From Niastella yeongjuensis (GTDB lineage Bacteria > Bacteroidota > Bacteroidia > Chitinophagales > Chitinophagaceae): 64,000 nt of DNA. The position numbers and the translations under genes are program-made. The notes under the pieces were generated by a model. It had not been told where the DNA came from, made no database searches, and worked only from the letters and a program-made list of their open reading frames with translations. Within the stretch, counting starts at the first letter, position 1; the number at the start of each line of letters is the position of its first letter. The stretch lies in contig NZ_FOCZ01000004.1 in the NCBI RefSeq assembly GCF_900110245.1, forward strand, positions 124,001 to 188,000, given 5' to 3'. Shown piece after piece: positions 54,247 to 64,000 of the stretch.

Positions 54247-54751
54247 AACAGGCCTCCTTTTTTGTTTACCGGCAGGCACCCTTTCAATGAAGGCGTGTTG
54301 CCATACATTACTATTTTCATTTTTTTAGATTGAAGTGATCACTAGGTATTTTACCTATTGCAAAAATAGACCCACAAAAACTGCAGGAATTCCAGTTTTG
54401 AACGCTAAAAGTCCGGATTTAAAAAACAGACTACATTTCTATTATGATGTTTATATAGAACCAGAAAAGAGGACGGTGTGACAATATCTTAAAACTGCCG
54501 GTTGATGTATGCATTCGAAGTTGATATGCAATTACTATTCCTCTGGTGGTGAGAAATATTTTACCATCCACAGGCATAATTTTTTCAGCTTAATATATGT
54601 TCGTTCCCCCACCGCCTTTTTTATAGCAGCTATACATAATTGAAAAATAAAGCAGGGAGCAGGCTCTAATCGCCGCTTTTCAACGGGTCGTTAACAACCA
54701 CCCGCGCTGCATTTTTATGCATTTATTTTCTTACTATAAAAACAGACAAAT
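54247..54751. other. Divergent intergenic region, ~500 bases
   Basis: No gene seen. It separates the leftward oxidoreductase group from the rightward Mn-catalase operon, so it must contain both promoters. TGATCACT near 54337 is a small palindrome, and the sequence is AT-rich around 54340-54600. No obvious TAnnTTTG box was found near 54752. Confidence 0.4.
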
Positions 54752-55756
54752 ATGTTTTACCACGTAAAAGAATTACAATTCAATGCACGGGTATCTAAAC
54801 CTGATCCTGCATTTGCATCGCTTTTATTGGAACAATTTGGTGGTGCCAACGGTGAACTCGCTGCTGCCCTCCGGTATTTTGGGCAGGCATTTGGCGCGCG
54901 GAAACCATTTCCCGACAAATATGACCTGCTGATGGATATTGCCACCGAAGAGTTCAGTCATCTTGAAATAGTGGGTGCTACTATTCAAATGCTGCTCACC
55001 GGCATAAACGGTGATCTGAAGAACGCAGCTGAAAATTCCGAGATCATGCGATTGCTCGATGGCAAAGCCGCCAAAGAACAAATGATACATGAAGGTATGG
55101 TGGCCCCTCAGTTCCTCGTAGGCAGCGCAGGCACCCCGGCTTTTACCAATACACAGGGCGTTCCCTGGACGGCCGCCTATATCAATGGCGATTGCACCGG
55201 CGATCTTACTGCAGATCTTAGAAGTGATATAGCAGCTGAATCACGCGCCAAAATGGTGTATGAATACCTGTTACAGTTTACAGATGATCCTTACGTAAAA
55301 GAAACGCTGATGTTTTTAATGACCCGGGAAGTTGCCCACTTCCAGATGTTTGAAGCAGCATTGGAAAACATTAAGCCAAACTTCCCACCCGGTGTATTAC
55401 AGAGTGATCCCCGGTACAGTAATCTGTATTTTAATATGTCTACCGGAAATGATTACACGGGTCCATGGAATACCGGTAAAACCAGTGAAATGGGAGAAAC
55501 GTATCAATATGTGGAAGATCCCATCAGGTATGTAATGGAAACGCATGGCTTACAGGGGCAGCAACCACAAGGCACCAACCGTACCATGGAAATGGTAGAG
55601 CAGGCCGACCGGGAAATGAGCCAGCAGCGTAGCGAAGAAATCAATAATGCCGCCCCTATCGATGAAGAACAGGAATGGAATATGCCTTCAGATAAAACGG
55701 ATGAAAAAGGGAAAACAAGATCAAAATCAAAAGGTAAAGGAAAAGATAACATATAG
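54752..55756 (+). CDS. Manganese catalase
   Basis: 334 residues of the non-heme di-manganese catalase family. Metal ligands are visible: E35 in GGANGELAAALRYFGQ, TEEFSHLE (E66/E67 with H70), E in AESRAKMVYEYLL and ExxxH-type TREVAHFQMFEAAL. The C-terminal tail is charged (KTDEKGKTRSKSKGKG), unlike the core. It dismutates hydrogen peroxide. A DsbA-like gene starts 5 bases after its stop, so the two are one transcript. Confidence 0.93.
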   Translation: MFYHVKELQFNARVSKPDPAFASLLLEQFGGANGELAAALRYFGQAFGARKPFPDKYDLLMDIATEEFSHLEIVGATIQMLLTGINGDLKNAAENSEIMRLLDGKAAKEQMIHEGMVAPQFLVGSAGTPAFTNTQGVPWTAAYINGDCTGDLTADLRSDIAAESRAKMVYEYLLQFTDDPYVKETLMFLMTREVAHFQMFEAALENIKPNFPPGVLQSDPRYSNLYFNMSTGNDYTGPWNTGKTSEMGETYQYVEDPIRYVMETHGLQGQQPQGTNRTMEMVEQADREMSQQRSEEINNAAPIDEEQEWNMPSDKTDEKGKTRSKSKGKGKDNI

Positions 55757-55761
55757 TTACT

Positions 55762-56448
55762 ATGACAAGTTATAGCCAGAAAAGTACATCTCCGGACTTG
55801 CAAAGCAGGCTTGTAATAGATATTGTTTACTATACAGATCCGCTTTGTTGCTGGAGCTGGGCATTGGACGCTCAACTGACCAGGCTGGAAAAAGAATGGC
55901 ACGGCATCATTAATTGGCGCTATTGTATGGGCGGATTGTTACCCGCCTGGGACCATTATACAGACAATTACAATAGTGTGCAACGGCCTGCCCAAATGGG
56001 CCCGCTATGGATGCTGGCCAGTAAAGAACTGGATATTCCCATAGCCCATCGAATTTGGGTAGAAGACCCGCCGGCATCGTCGTACCCGGCCTGCATAGCC
56101 GTAAAATGTGCACAATTGCAATCGCAAAAAGCCGGAAAGCTATACCTGTATCTTGTTCAAAAGGCCGTTATGCAATACGGCCTGAATATTGCCCGGCAAG
56201 AGGTATTGTTGCAGGTGGCACAAGGCGTGGCTGAGATAGACAGGCAATTTTCGTTAACACAGTTTAAAGAAGACATGCAAAACGACCGGGGCCAGGAAGC
56301 ATTTCGTAAAGACCTGCAAGAGGTAAAGTACAGCGGTATTAACCGGTTCCCTTCGCTGCTTATAAAGCAGAGTGCAACACCCGGAATTTTGATAACAGGT
56401 TTCAAACCAGCGGAACAATTGCTTCAGATCATAGAAAATGTTTTTTGA
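55762..56448 (+). CDS. DsbA family protein (thioredoxin fold, FrnE-like)
   Basis: 228 residues. The N-terminal strand VIDIVYYTDPLCCWSWALDAQL has CCWSW in place of a CxxC, the pattern of FrnE/YjbH-type DsbA-like proteins in Bacteroidota. Helical insertion and the cis-Pro region (GINRFPSLLI) are present. There is no signal peptide, so it is cytoplasmic. It probably acts as an oxidoreductase or adaptor in the oxidative-stress operon. Confidence 0.85.
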   Translation: MTSYSQKSTSPDLQSRLVIDIVYYTDPLCCWSWALDAQLTRLEKEWHGIINWRYCMGGLLPAWDHYTDNYNSVQRPAQMGPLWMLASKELDIPIAHRIWVEDPPASSYPACIAVKCAQLQSQKAGKLYLYLVQKAVMQYGLNIARQEVLLQVAQGVAEIDRQFSLTQFKEDMQNDRGQEAFRKDLQEVKYSGINRFPSLLIKQSATPGILITGFKPAEQLLQIIENVF

Positions 56449-56470
56449 TTAAGAACCTAAATAATAGTTT

Positions 56471-56725
56471 ATGGAAACGATGTATAAAGCAGACAAGAGA
56501 GAAGGCAAGATGGCAAAAATACTTGAAGAACAAACTTCAAAATTACCATCCGACGTGTTCCTTTGGGCATCGGTTGGCGCCATGACAGCGGCATTTGTAT
56601 TACAACTTGCCCGTCAAAAACACATGAGCTTATTTATAGGCCAATGGGCAGCGCCTTTCCTGTTATTCGGCATTTACAACAAGTTGGTAAAACAACGCGG
56701 GCACGACAAAATAGACAAAGCCTGA
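56471..56725 (+). CDS. Small two-TM protein
   Basis: 84 residues with two hydrophobic segments (SDVFLWASVGAMTAAFVLQL and MSLFIGQWAAPFLLFGIYN) separated by RQKH. A later ATG at 56480 would drop three residues. I recognise no characterised family. The 22-base gap from the DsbA-like gene makes it the third gene of the Mn-catalase operon, which ends at the terminator at 56746. Confidence 0.7.
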   Translation: METMYKADKREGKMAKILEEQTSKLPSDVFLWASVGAMTAAFVLQLARQKHMSLFIGQWAAPFLLFGIYNKLVKQRGHDKIDKA

Positions 56726-56745
56726 CATGTAAGTGACATTAATCT

Positions 56746-56780
56746 AAAAAAAGGATCATATAACCTATGATCCTTTTTTT
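56746..56780 (+). terminator. Rho-independent terminator of the Mn-catalase operon
   Basis: AAAAAAAGGATCATA pairs with TATGATCCTTTTTTT around a 5-base loop, with a long T-run. It would also serve as an A-run for the reverse strand. Confidence 0.9.
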
Positions 56781-56965
56781 ATTGAGCCCCGTTTCGATAT
56801 CACTATTGTGCCTTTTCAGTGAGGTCGTGCCTCTACCTTCACCGGTTTGCTTTACATGGAATAATATTCAGATGTTTCAGGAATACCAGGAGTTAACATT
56901 CAGTTAACATACCTTGTCTAACTTTCTTGTGCAAACGAATATTCCATAACCATTAAACTTTCAAA

Positions 56966-58123
56966 ATGAAAAGAATCATTTTCATTCCATGCCTCTTTTT
57001 GCTCTTTACGGCCTGTAAGAAAAATGTAGTTGAACCTACTGCCACCTCCTCCGAACCAACCGCGCTGTATCAAAAACTTCAGGAAGCAGGATTTTCAAAA
57101 GAACACATCAAGGATATCGGCAAATATTACCTGGTAGAAGGTGATATGTTATTTGATAAGAATAACACTGATATGGATTTTTTTGATGAGTATTTCAAAG
57201 ACCAACCTTCTGCTACCGGTGACAAAAGCGGAGCGCGCCACTTTGTTACCCCTACCCAGGTGTCTCAATACAATATTGAGAACATGAAAATGGACATCGC
57301 CGAGTTTAATTTTGGTGATGAAATTCTTGACTGGAAGAAATCATCCGCTACTGCTATGGGCTACTGGGCGGGCATAGCTAATACCAGCATTAATTTCGTA
57401 AGGTATCCTTCTTCTTATGGCGGCGACAGGTTTATCAATGTAGTTGATGATGCGGGAACACTTCCCGACAACGTTATTGCTGCCGCAGAATTCCCATCTT
57501 CCGGCAACCCAGGCTTCCAGATCAGGATCAATCTGGACTTTTTAAGCAACATGACGGTATCATCGGGCCAGCGCGTATACAACCTGGTACATGAGCTCGG
57601 TCACTGCATCGGGTTCCGCCATTCAGACCTGGCCAATTATACCGAGGCGCAAAATGGTGCTATTGCCATTCCTACTACGTCAGCAGGTATTGACAATTTC
57701 TCTGTAATGAAAGCAGGGACTGCCCTTAACAGCTGGGCCGGTTTTTCTTCTGATGATATTGTTGCTGCCCAATCTGTGTATCCGGTGGGTCTTGGTTATT
57801 CTAACTGGCTTACGTCGCCTAATAGTGGTAAATACCCTGGTTACAGCCACTATTTTATTCTCGATTACAGTGATCCTATCAACATTACCTGGAATGCTTC
57901 TCTGGTAAGCACACCTACGGTAACATTACAGGTTTTTCAAAATGGCGTGTTTAAACAAACCATTGGTATTGGAATACCTAATACCGGATCTTACAGTTAT
58001 CCTATTATGAATGTGGTAGGAAATGGCGCCCACAGTGCGTATGAAATACAGGTAAAAATTATTTCAGATGCCAGCTCATTTGTTACTGACTTCAGTTCTA
58101 TGTTTGATATTGTGTCTGACTAG
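56966..58123 (+). CDS. M57 family (HEIGH) metalloprotease, lipoprotein
   Basis: 385 residues with a lipobox (LLFTAC followed by KKN). The zinc motif is in VHELGHCIGFRHSD, the extended HExGHxxGxxH of the M57/HEIGH family of Bacteroidota. The preceding sequence has ISPTQVSQYNIENMK-like content (here FVTPTQVSQYN), which fits the family. The last ~110 residues (NWLTSPNSGKYPGYSHYF, SYSYPIMNV) form a beta-rich C-terminal domain. It is probably surface-displayed. Confidence 0.9.
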   Translation: MKRIIFIPCLFLLFTACKKNVVEPTATSSEPTALYQKLQEAGFSKEHIKDIGKYYLVEGDMLFDKNNTDMDFFDEYFKDQPSATGDKSGARHFVTPTQVSQYNIENMKMDIAEFNFGDEILDWKKSSATAMGYWAGIANTSINFVRYPSSYGGDRFINVVDDAGTLPDNVIAAAEFPSSGNPGFQIRINLDFLSNMTVSSGQRVYNLVHELGHCIGFRHSDLANYTEAQNGAIAIPTTSAGIDNFSVMKAGTALNSWAGFSSDDIVAAQSVYPVGLGYSNWLTSPNSGKYPGYSHYFILDYSDPINITWNASLVSTPTVTLQVFQNGVFKQTIGIGIPNTGSYSYPIMNVVGNGAHSAYEIQVKIISDASSFVTDFSSMFDIVSD

Positions 58124-58267
58124 TTGATAATTAGTTTTTATGTAAGAGGCTGTCTCGAAGAAATTTGGGGCAGCTTCTTTTTATTGGCGTCCAAGCCTAC
58201 CCAAAAGGATCGGCTATCCGCCGTATATAGTATAAAGCAGACCACATACAGCCGTAGGGATCACAAG

Positions 58268-58306
58268 GCAAAAGCCTATAAATCATATTGATTTATAGGC
58301 TTTTGC
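58268..58306. terminator. Perfect 18-bp inverted repeat
   Basis: GCAAAAGCCTATAAATCA pairs with TGATTTATAGGCTTTTGC around TAT. It sits between the protease gene and the VOC gene. There is no T-run on either side, so it may be a bidirectional terminator or a regulatory hairpin. Confidence 0.6.
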
Positions 58307-58371
58307 AGGTATGGTTGGCCGGTACCATTTCTTTTTAGCGAAAAGATGCTTTATTTTAGGGCCAAAAGAAC

Positions 58372-58722
58372 ATGGGTGTTAAAAGAATTGTTGCCAATAT
58401 CGCTACGGCAAACGTTATCGATGCAGGTAAATTTTACGGAGATCTCCTCGGTCTCCATGAGCTGATGAACATCGGCTGGTTCGTAAGCTATGGCGCGGAT
58501 ACAAAAATGACTGTCCAAATCAACTTTGCTTCAGAGGGAGGCTCAGGAACGGTCGTTCCCGACTTATCTATTGAAGTAGACGATGCAACTGCAATTTATA
58601 CCGATATGAAGCAGGCCGGGTTTACGATTGAATATGAATTAACGGACGAACCCTGGGGCGTAAGAAGATTCTATGTGCGTGATCCGTTCGGAAAGCTTGT
58701 AAATATCATGTCTCATATCTAA
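58372..58722 (+). CDS. VOC family (glyoxalase-like) protein
   Basis: 116 residues forming one VOC module: IVANIATANVIDAGKFYGDLLGL at the start and RRFYVRDPFGKLVNIMSH at the end. The usual metal His/Glu positions are only partly filled (N-terminal His replaced by Asn in VANIAT), so a binding or resistance role (bleomycin-type) is as likely as an enzyme. It is a single gene flanked by hairpins. Confidence 0.85.
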   Translation: MGVKRIVANIATANVIDAGKFYGDLLGLHELMNIGWFVSYGADTKMTVQINFASEGGSGTVVPDLSIEVDDATAIYTDMKQAGFTIEYELTDEPWGVRRFYVRDPFGKLVNIMSHI

Positions 58723-58748
58723 AGGGCTGAACAGGTAGAACTGAACGA

Positions 58749-58790
58749 AAAAAATTGCCCCCAATAAGTCAGACACTTAAGGGGGCATTA
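58749..58790. terminator. Bidirectional terminator between convergent genes
   Basis: TGCCCCC (58756-58762) pairs with GGGGGCA (58781-58787), flanked by A-rich and T-rich ends. It lies between the VOC gene and the leftward collagen-like gene. Confidence 0.7.
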
Positions 58791-58818
58791 TACATTTACT
58801 TTGGAATTCCTTTCTTTA

Positions 58819-59409
58819 TTAGTCTTTTAATCCCAGATACGTTTTTACCGCGGAATAATTAGACCAGTCTATTGGAGAAGCCAATCTTGCCGTAGTATTG
58901 CCGGGTACGATCATATACCGGTATTGTTGATACTTCTTACCATTGTTGGTTAAGGTACTCGCATCAAAATTAGCATACAACTGAATATTCTGCGTATAAG
59001 CCGACACCTGGATGCTGGACTTGGTATATACATCAAAATAAGGCATCGGATAAATAACCGGATCGCTTATATCCTTGGTATTGATGTACGCTTTTACATC
59101 GGCGGTACTCAGCAGGGCCGCAGTAAGTTTAGGTACGTTAATAGTTGCATAGAAGCCGATCGTATCAATACCACCGCCTGCGGTGTGGAGGGTATCGGGC
59201 ATAAACGGCACATCCAGCCATGTGGAATAGATCACACTGCTGGAGCCGGTGCCGGCATCACCTTTAGGGCCAGCAGGACCGGCAGGACCCGCAGGGCCAG
59301 CTGGACCAACGGCGCCATCGGAGCCATCTTTACTGCAAGACATCATGAACACAATTAAAAAAAGCCCTGACAGGAGGACTAACGGTGAAATACGATTACA
59401 AATTTTCAT
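58819..59409 (-). CDS. Collagen-like repeat lipoprotein
   Basis: 196 residues from ATG 59409 (MKICNRISPLVLLSGLFLI); the frame extends upstream to 59592 but without sensible content. The lipobox ends FMMSC followed by SKDGS. A short collagen-like Gly-x-y run (GPAGPAGPAGPAGPKGDAGT) follows, encoded by tandem GGGCCAGCAGG-type repeats, then a ~150-residue globular domain with SVIYSTWLDVPF and TIGFYATINVP. This matches small surface lipoproteins of Bacteroidota with unknown function. Confidence 0.85.
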   Translation of the reverse strand: MKICNRISPLVLLSGLFLIVFMMSCSKDGSDGAVGPAGPAGPAGPAGPKGDAGTGSSSVIYSTWLDVPFMPDTLHTAGGGIDTIGFYATINVPKLTAALLSTADVKAYINTKDISDPVIYPMPYFDVYTKSSIQVSAYTQNIQLYANFDASTLTNNGKKYQQYRYMIVPGNTTARLASPIDWSNYSAVKTYLGLKD

Positions 59410-59631
59410 ACTTGAGAAGGTGTTAACGGTATGAAGCGTTAAGGATTCATACCTGATTTTGATTTTCGGACGCGAAAATACACATTCTACTGAACACTTT
59501 ACAGGATTGCAGAGGATTCGAACCTTCACAAAGGGTCGCCGCATAAGCATCTTCTTGAGATTTGAGATTTTTATTGGATATTTACCACCCATTCATCATA
59601 TTAATTATTTAACCCAGATATCCTATAAAAG

Positions 59632-61128
59632 ATGTCGCAGCATTTGTTTCAAAAATTGTACTGGATACCCGTATTTATTGCATGGTTATTCATTTTATTG
59701 AAATACCGTAGCATCCTTAGCTATAAGTTTAAACTGCTGAAGCCGGCCAACCGTTCTTCTAAAGCTTTATTACTTCCATTGATGGCCATCCTGGCTGCGT
59801 TGATCACATTGGCCCTGGTATTGCCTTTTTCATACGACGAATCTTTTACCTTTACGCAATTCACTTTCCCCGGTCCACAACAGGCTTTATTTAATTACCC
59901 GGCCCCTAATAACCATGTTTTTCATTCATTATTGACCTGTATTACCTGGTTTATTTTTCAATTTACACATTCAGAAATCGCGGTAAGAATACCAGCCCTG
60001 TTCTTTTCTGCATATATTTTGTATTTTGTTTTTACCCGATACCTGGAAGGAAATTTATACGCAGCTGTTTTCTTTGGCATTTTGTACCTGTTCTCACCTA
60101 ATATTATTGAATTTGCATTTCAGGCCCGTGGCTATTCTATTCAGATCTTCTGTAGTCTTGCTACTTACTATTTTATAACTGATAAAAAAACGATCAGCAA
60201 TCTGCCTTTCTTTGCCAGACTCAATCTCGTATTACTGCTCACAACTATTGGGCTGTTCACCAGTCCGGCCTATCTCTATACAGCAGGCGGTATTTACCTG
60301 ATGTTTGTTACACTTAACATCAGGGACATCAAAAAAGAACCTTTTTCTTTTGCCTTGATAAATATTTTTTATGGGCTTACCGTTGTTTTATTATATACTC
60401 CTATTATTGCTTCTAAAGGTTTACATACCATTGTGGCCAATCATTGGGTAGGCCCGGTTGACGGTTTCACACTCAAAAACGTACTGGAACATTTAAACAA
60501 CCTTGTCAAATTTTTAACCCTGCCCCAACAACTGGGTTGGATCGTGATCGTTTTATTTGTTTTGAACAGTATAAAACAAAGGGCATATTACAACATGTAT
60601 ATATTGGTTATACCGGTAGTTTTAATGTTCCTACTTAAGCAGCTTCCGGTTTACAGGGTCTTTCTGCCTATTGGTTGCATTATGTTAATAAATGCCTGCA
60701 TGGCAGTAACCGGCAGTAAATTATTTCAAAGGACCACAGCTATCCCACTCTCCTTTTTACAACAGGCGCCGGCCATAGTACTGATTGCAGTCAGCAGTGT
60801 GCTGGGCTATTATTATTTTGATAATTATCACCCAAAGGACGATCTGTCACACGCCTATCGATTTAAGAAAATACAGGCTGTGCTCCCTTTACATGACAAG
60901 GTATATTCTAATGCCCTTGGCGATAGCTGGGCTATTTGGGAGATCCTTTCGGCATCTACGAAACTCCGTGGCATTGAATGGATACGCGAAATTGAAAAAG
61001 ATATAAAGGAGTACGATCTTAAATCGGCCCTTATATTATCAACCGTACCATTAGAGAATATGAAGGTCATTGATTCAACGACAGATGCCGATGGCCGAAA
61101 GATACTGATAATGGAGGGTGGTAAGTAG
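59632..61128 (+). CDS. GT-C type membrane glycosyltransferase-like protein
   Basis: 498 residues with about eleven TM segments. The first extracytoplasmic loop contains YDESFTF, the Asp-Glu catalytic region expected in PMT_2/ArnT-like (GT39/GT83) enzymes, followed by FNYPAPNNHVFHSLL, an HxxN-like substrate loop, and FQARGYSIQIF. Such proteins move a sugar from a polyprenyl phosphate onto a lipid or protein at the periplasmic face. No acceptor can be inferred. The promoter region is shared with the divergent lipoprotein. Confidence 0.75.
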   Translation: MSQHLFQKLYWIPVFIAWLFILLKYRSILSYKFKLLKPANRSSKALLLPLMAILAALITLALVLPFSYDESFTFTQFTFPGPQQALFNYPAPNNHVFHSLLTCITWFIFQFTHSEIAVRIPALFFSAYILYFVFTRYLEGNLYAAVFFGILYLFSPNIIEFAFQARGYSIQIFCSLATYYFITDKKTISNLPFFARLNLVLLLTTIGLFTSPAYLYTAGGIYLMFVTLNIRDIKKEPFSFALINIFYGLTVVLLYTPIIASKGLHTIVANHWVGPVDGFTLKNVLEHLNNLVKFLTLPQQLGWIVIVLFVLNSIKQRAYYNMYILVIPVVLMFLLKQLPVYRVFLPIGCIMLINACMAVTGSKLFQRTTAIPLSFLQQAPAIVLIAVSSVLGYYYFDNYHPKDDLSHAYRFKKIQAVLPLHDKVYSNALGDSWAIWEILSASTKLRGIEWIREIEKDIKEYDLKSALILSTVPLENMKVIDSTTDADGRKILIMEGGK

Positions 61129-61210
61129 TAAATCATTTGCGCCGGTACTATACAGTGACTAAGTAACTTTAGTTTTTATTTAGCTCTGGAATTTGATAAA
61201 GCAGAGCTAC

Positions 61211-61218
61211 TATATTTG
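61211..61218 (+). promoter_or_regulatory. Probable -7 promoter box
   Basis: TATATTTG fits TAnnTTTG and lies 15 bases before the ATG at 61234. A TTTG at about 61192 lies upstream at shorter than the usual spacing. Confidence 0.5.
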
Positions 61219-61233
61219 CCGAAATAATAGAAA

Positions 61234-61632
61234 ATGGAACACTTGTTTAGGTTAGCCGAAAGAGTCACTGATCATTTAAACGAAGAACTAAAAGCTAACA
61301 AGCAGTTGACAGACTTTATATCGTTCACAGAATCCGTAATAACAAATACGACTGTGAAGATCCTGTTTTCCAACGGAAAGAAGGATAAGATCGTTTGTTA
61401 TCTTAGTCTTCATCCCCTTGATATGCCCTGGAATTTTCAGATTAAAATAAATATTGACGCAGCTCCTGAATTCGAACTTAATAAATGGAAACAGGAAAAG
61501 GCAAAAGATAATGAGGTCGCTTATGAGGTCTATCCAAACCTATTAAAAGACCCGGAAGGCAAAGGAGATGAACTTGCAAAACAGATTTCAGCCGATGTGA
61601 TGAGCGTCTTCAAAGAAATTAAGTTAAAATAA
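61234..61632 (+). CDS. Hypothetical small protein
   Basis: 132 residues, rich in Lys/Glu, with no signal peptide or membrane segment. The pattern alternates helix (HLNEELKANKQLTDFI), strands (TTVKILFSNGKKDKIVCYLSL) and a closing helix (GDELAKQISADVMSVFKEI), suggesting a small alpha/beta cytoplasmic fold. I recognise no family. The -7 box right before it supports real expression. Confidence 0.65.
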   Translation: MEHLFRLAERVTDHLNEELKANKQLTDFISFTESVITNTTVKILFSNGKKDKIVCYLSLHPLDMPWNFQIKINIDAAPEFELNKWKQEKAKDNEVAYEVYPNLLKDPEGKGDELAKQISADVMSVFKEIKLK

Positions 61633-61648
61633 GGACAGGAGATTATGG

Positions 61649-63049
<1,401 letters not shown>

Positions 63050-63170
63050 TCAGGGATATGTTTATCACTCAATTCCTGCTGCAAATTGAGACCGGTCTAC
63101 GCAATGCATCTGCGCAGTATAGAATATTATTTTTTTTGATCTATTTTAGCCTTTCAAAGCCTGATCATTT

Positions 63171-63842
63171 ATGCAAAAATCCCTGCCCCTTACACTTCTT
63201 TTATTAATAGCCGCGCTGTTATCCCTATCCTCCAGTGCTCAATTGGGCATCATAAAAGACCCCGATGGCTTCTGCAATGTAAGGGCCGAGGCCAGCAATC
63301 AATCCAAAATTGAAGACACCCTTACAAACGGACGGTTTGTTTTGGCACTTGAACAAGAGGTAAAAAACAACTGGCTGCTGGTAGATTATCACAAAGGAAA
63401 AGACCTCCACTCCGGTTATATACATAAATCGAGGATTGTATTTCTGAAAGATCTTACCGCCTTCAATGAAATTACGGCCACAGATACCCTGGCTAAATGG
63501 CAATTAAACGAAATGCAGATAACTATTAAGTCGGGACCATTTTCAAAAGCGAACAGAAAGATAGATGGTAAAATGGCCTGGGGTAACGATGGCCGTGTGC
63601 CCCGCACTGAATATAAATCCATCCAGTTTAAATCAGGCACACAAACGCTTAATTTCCCTAGATCAGGTTTCAATGACCTGTTTGAGATTAGCCCTGTTAA
63701 GCATACAGCTGTAACTCTCGATAAAACTACCGGCAAGGTGTATATAGAGGCAGAAAACAGCGATGGCGCCGGCTCATATCTTGTAGTTTGGGTAATAAAC
63801 AGCGGTAAAATTGAATGGCGGGAAGAGTTTATTCCGTTTTAA
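63171..63842 (+). CDS. Secreted SH3-like domain protein
   Basis: 223 residues with a signal peptide (LLLLIAALLSLSSSAQ). Residues ~25-85 form a bacterial SH3 module (DGFCNVRAEASNQSKIEDTL, WLLVDYHKGKDLHSGYIHKSRI). The remaining ~130 residues (WGNDGRVPRTEYKSIQFKSG, KTGKVYIEAENSDGAGSYLVVWVI) are an uncharacterised beta-rich domain. It is probably periplasmic. It is divergent from rtcB. Confidence 0.75.
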   Translation: MQKSLPLTLLLLIAALLSLSSSAQLGIIKDPDGFCNVRAEASNQSKIEDTLTNGRFVLALEQEVKNNWLLVDYHKGKDLHSGYIHKSRIVFLKDLTAFNEITATDTLAKWQLNEMQITIKSGPFSKANRKIDGKMAWGNDGRVPRTEYKSIQFKSGTQTLNFPRSGFNDLFEISPVKHTAVTLDKTTGKVYIEAENSDGAGSYLVVWVINSGKIEWREEFIPF

Positions 63843-64000
63843 CCGGGAAAAAATGGAGTAACAAAATTCCCATTCTGTAGCTTTAAATGAATTCAAACCT
63901 GCTTTAAGAGAACCCAAATAAGACATAAGGAATTAGTTCCCGAAACTACCTTTATTTATTTTTCTAATACTAATAAAGCTATCCACGCGCAATCCACGTA

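Noticed and set aside
59274-59336. GGGCCAGCAGG-type repeat as a mobile repeat
   Set aside because: It is simply the DNA encoding the collagen-like Gly-x-y run of the lipoprotein.

Overview
The window is chromosomal DNA of a Bacteroidota bacterium, most likely Chitinophagaceae (Chitinophaga/Niastella-like). This rests on a complete SusC/SusD locus controlled by an ECF sigma/FecR pair with an STN-bearing SusC, GH92 enzymes, many Cys-Lys-Lys lipoproteins, TAnnTTTG promoter boxes, scarce Shine-Dalgarno sites and HisKA_2 sensor kinases. No database was searched; family names come from motifs visible in the translations.

Layout. 1-501: start of a secreted protein running off the left edge. 993-1076: tRNA-Leu(CAA) with its terminator. 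1142-2657: an AT-rich two-gene module, an OLD/AAA_15-type ATPase and a small protein with TOPRIM-like acidic motifs, a candidate defence system. 2880-5244: a two-TM protein, a decayed stretch with two identical-type palindromes, and a HisKA_2 kinase. 5353-12980: seven closely packed minus-strand genes (M17-N-like protein, YtcJ-type amidohydrolase, DUF1345 protein, YceI, YcaC-like hydrolase, alginate-export-type porin, MFS exporter). 13183-17828: DUF1622 protein, MhqD/MhqO-like quinone-detoxification pair, small secreted-type protein, a second MFS exporter and a Crp/Fnr regulator. 17982-18896: two tandem, damaged methyltransferase genes. 19179-24274: a sigma-54 activator facing two HisKA_2 kinases. 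24604-25176: AlkB-like dioxygenase.

25870-42525 is a polysaccharide/glycan utilisation locus: ECF sigma, FecR, SusC, SusD, LamG lipoprotein and three GH92 alpha-mannosidases, pointing to mannose-capped glycans (N-glycans or yeast mannan). The third GH92 carries a C-terminal metallo-beta-lactamase-fold domain, and the first an N-terminal PL4/CBM-like domain. The locus is bracketed by two broken copies of one serine-hydrolase gene.

44032-64000 is more ordinary: SH3 proteins, a SLAC1/TehA-like transporter with a divergent AraC regulator, a sigma factor followed by an ergothioneine set (egtD, SnoaL-like, egtB), a redox group (OsmC, AhpD-like, quinone oxidoreductase, Mn catalase, DsbA-like), an M57 metalloprotease, VOC protein, collagen-like lipoprotein, GT-C glycosyltransferase-like membrane protein and RtcB.

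The most striking structure is not a gene. The 3' end of the tRNA-Leu plus its terminator recurs, degenerate, at about 2744, 4338, 25339 and 42570, always next to the 3' end of a minus-strand gene. These copies cut the left two thirds of the window into blocks, which reads as serial accretion of islands at one tRNA attachment site, although no integrase is visible.
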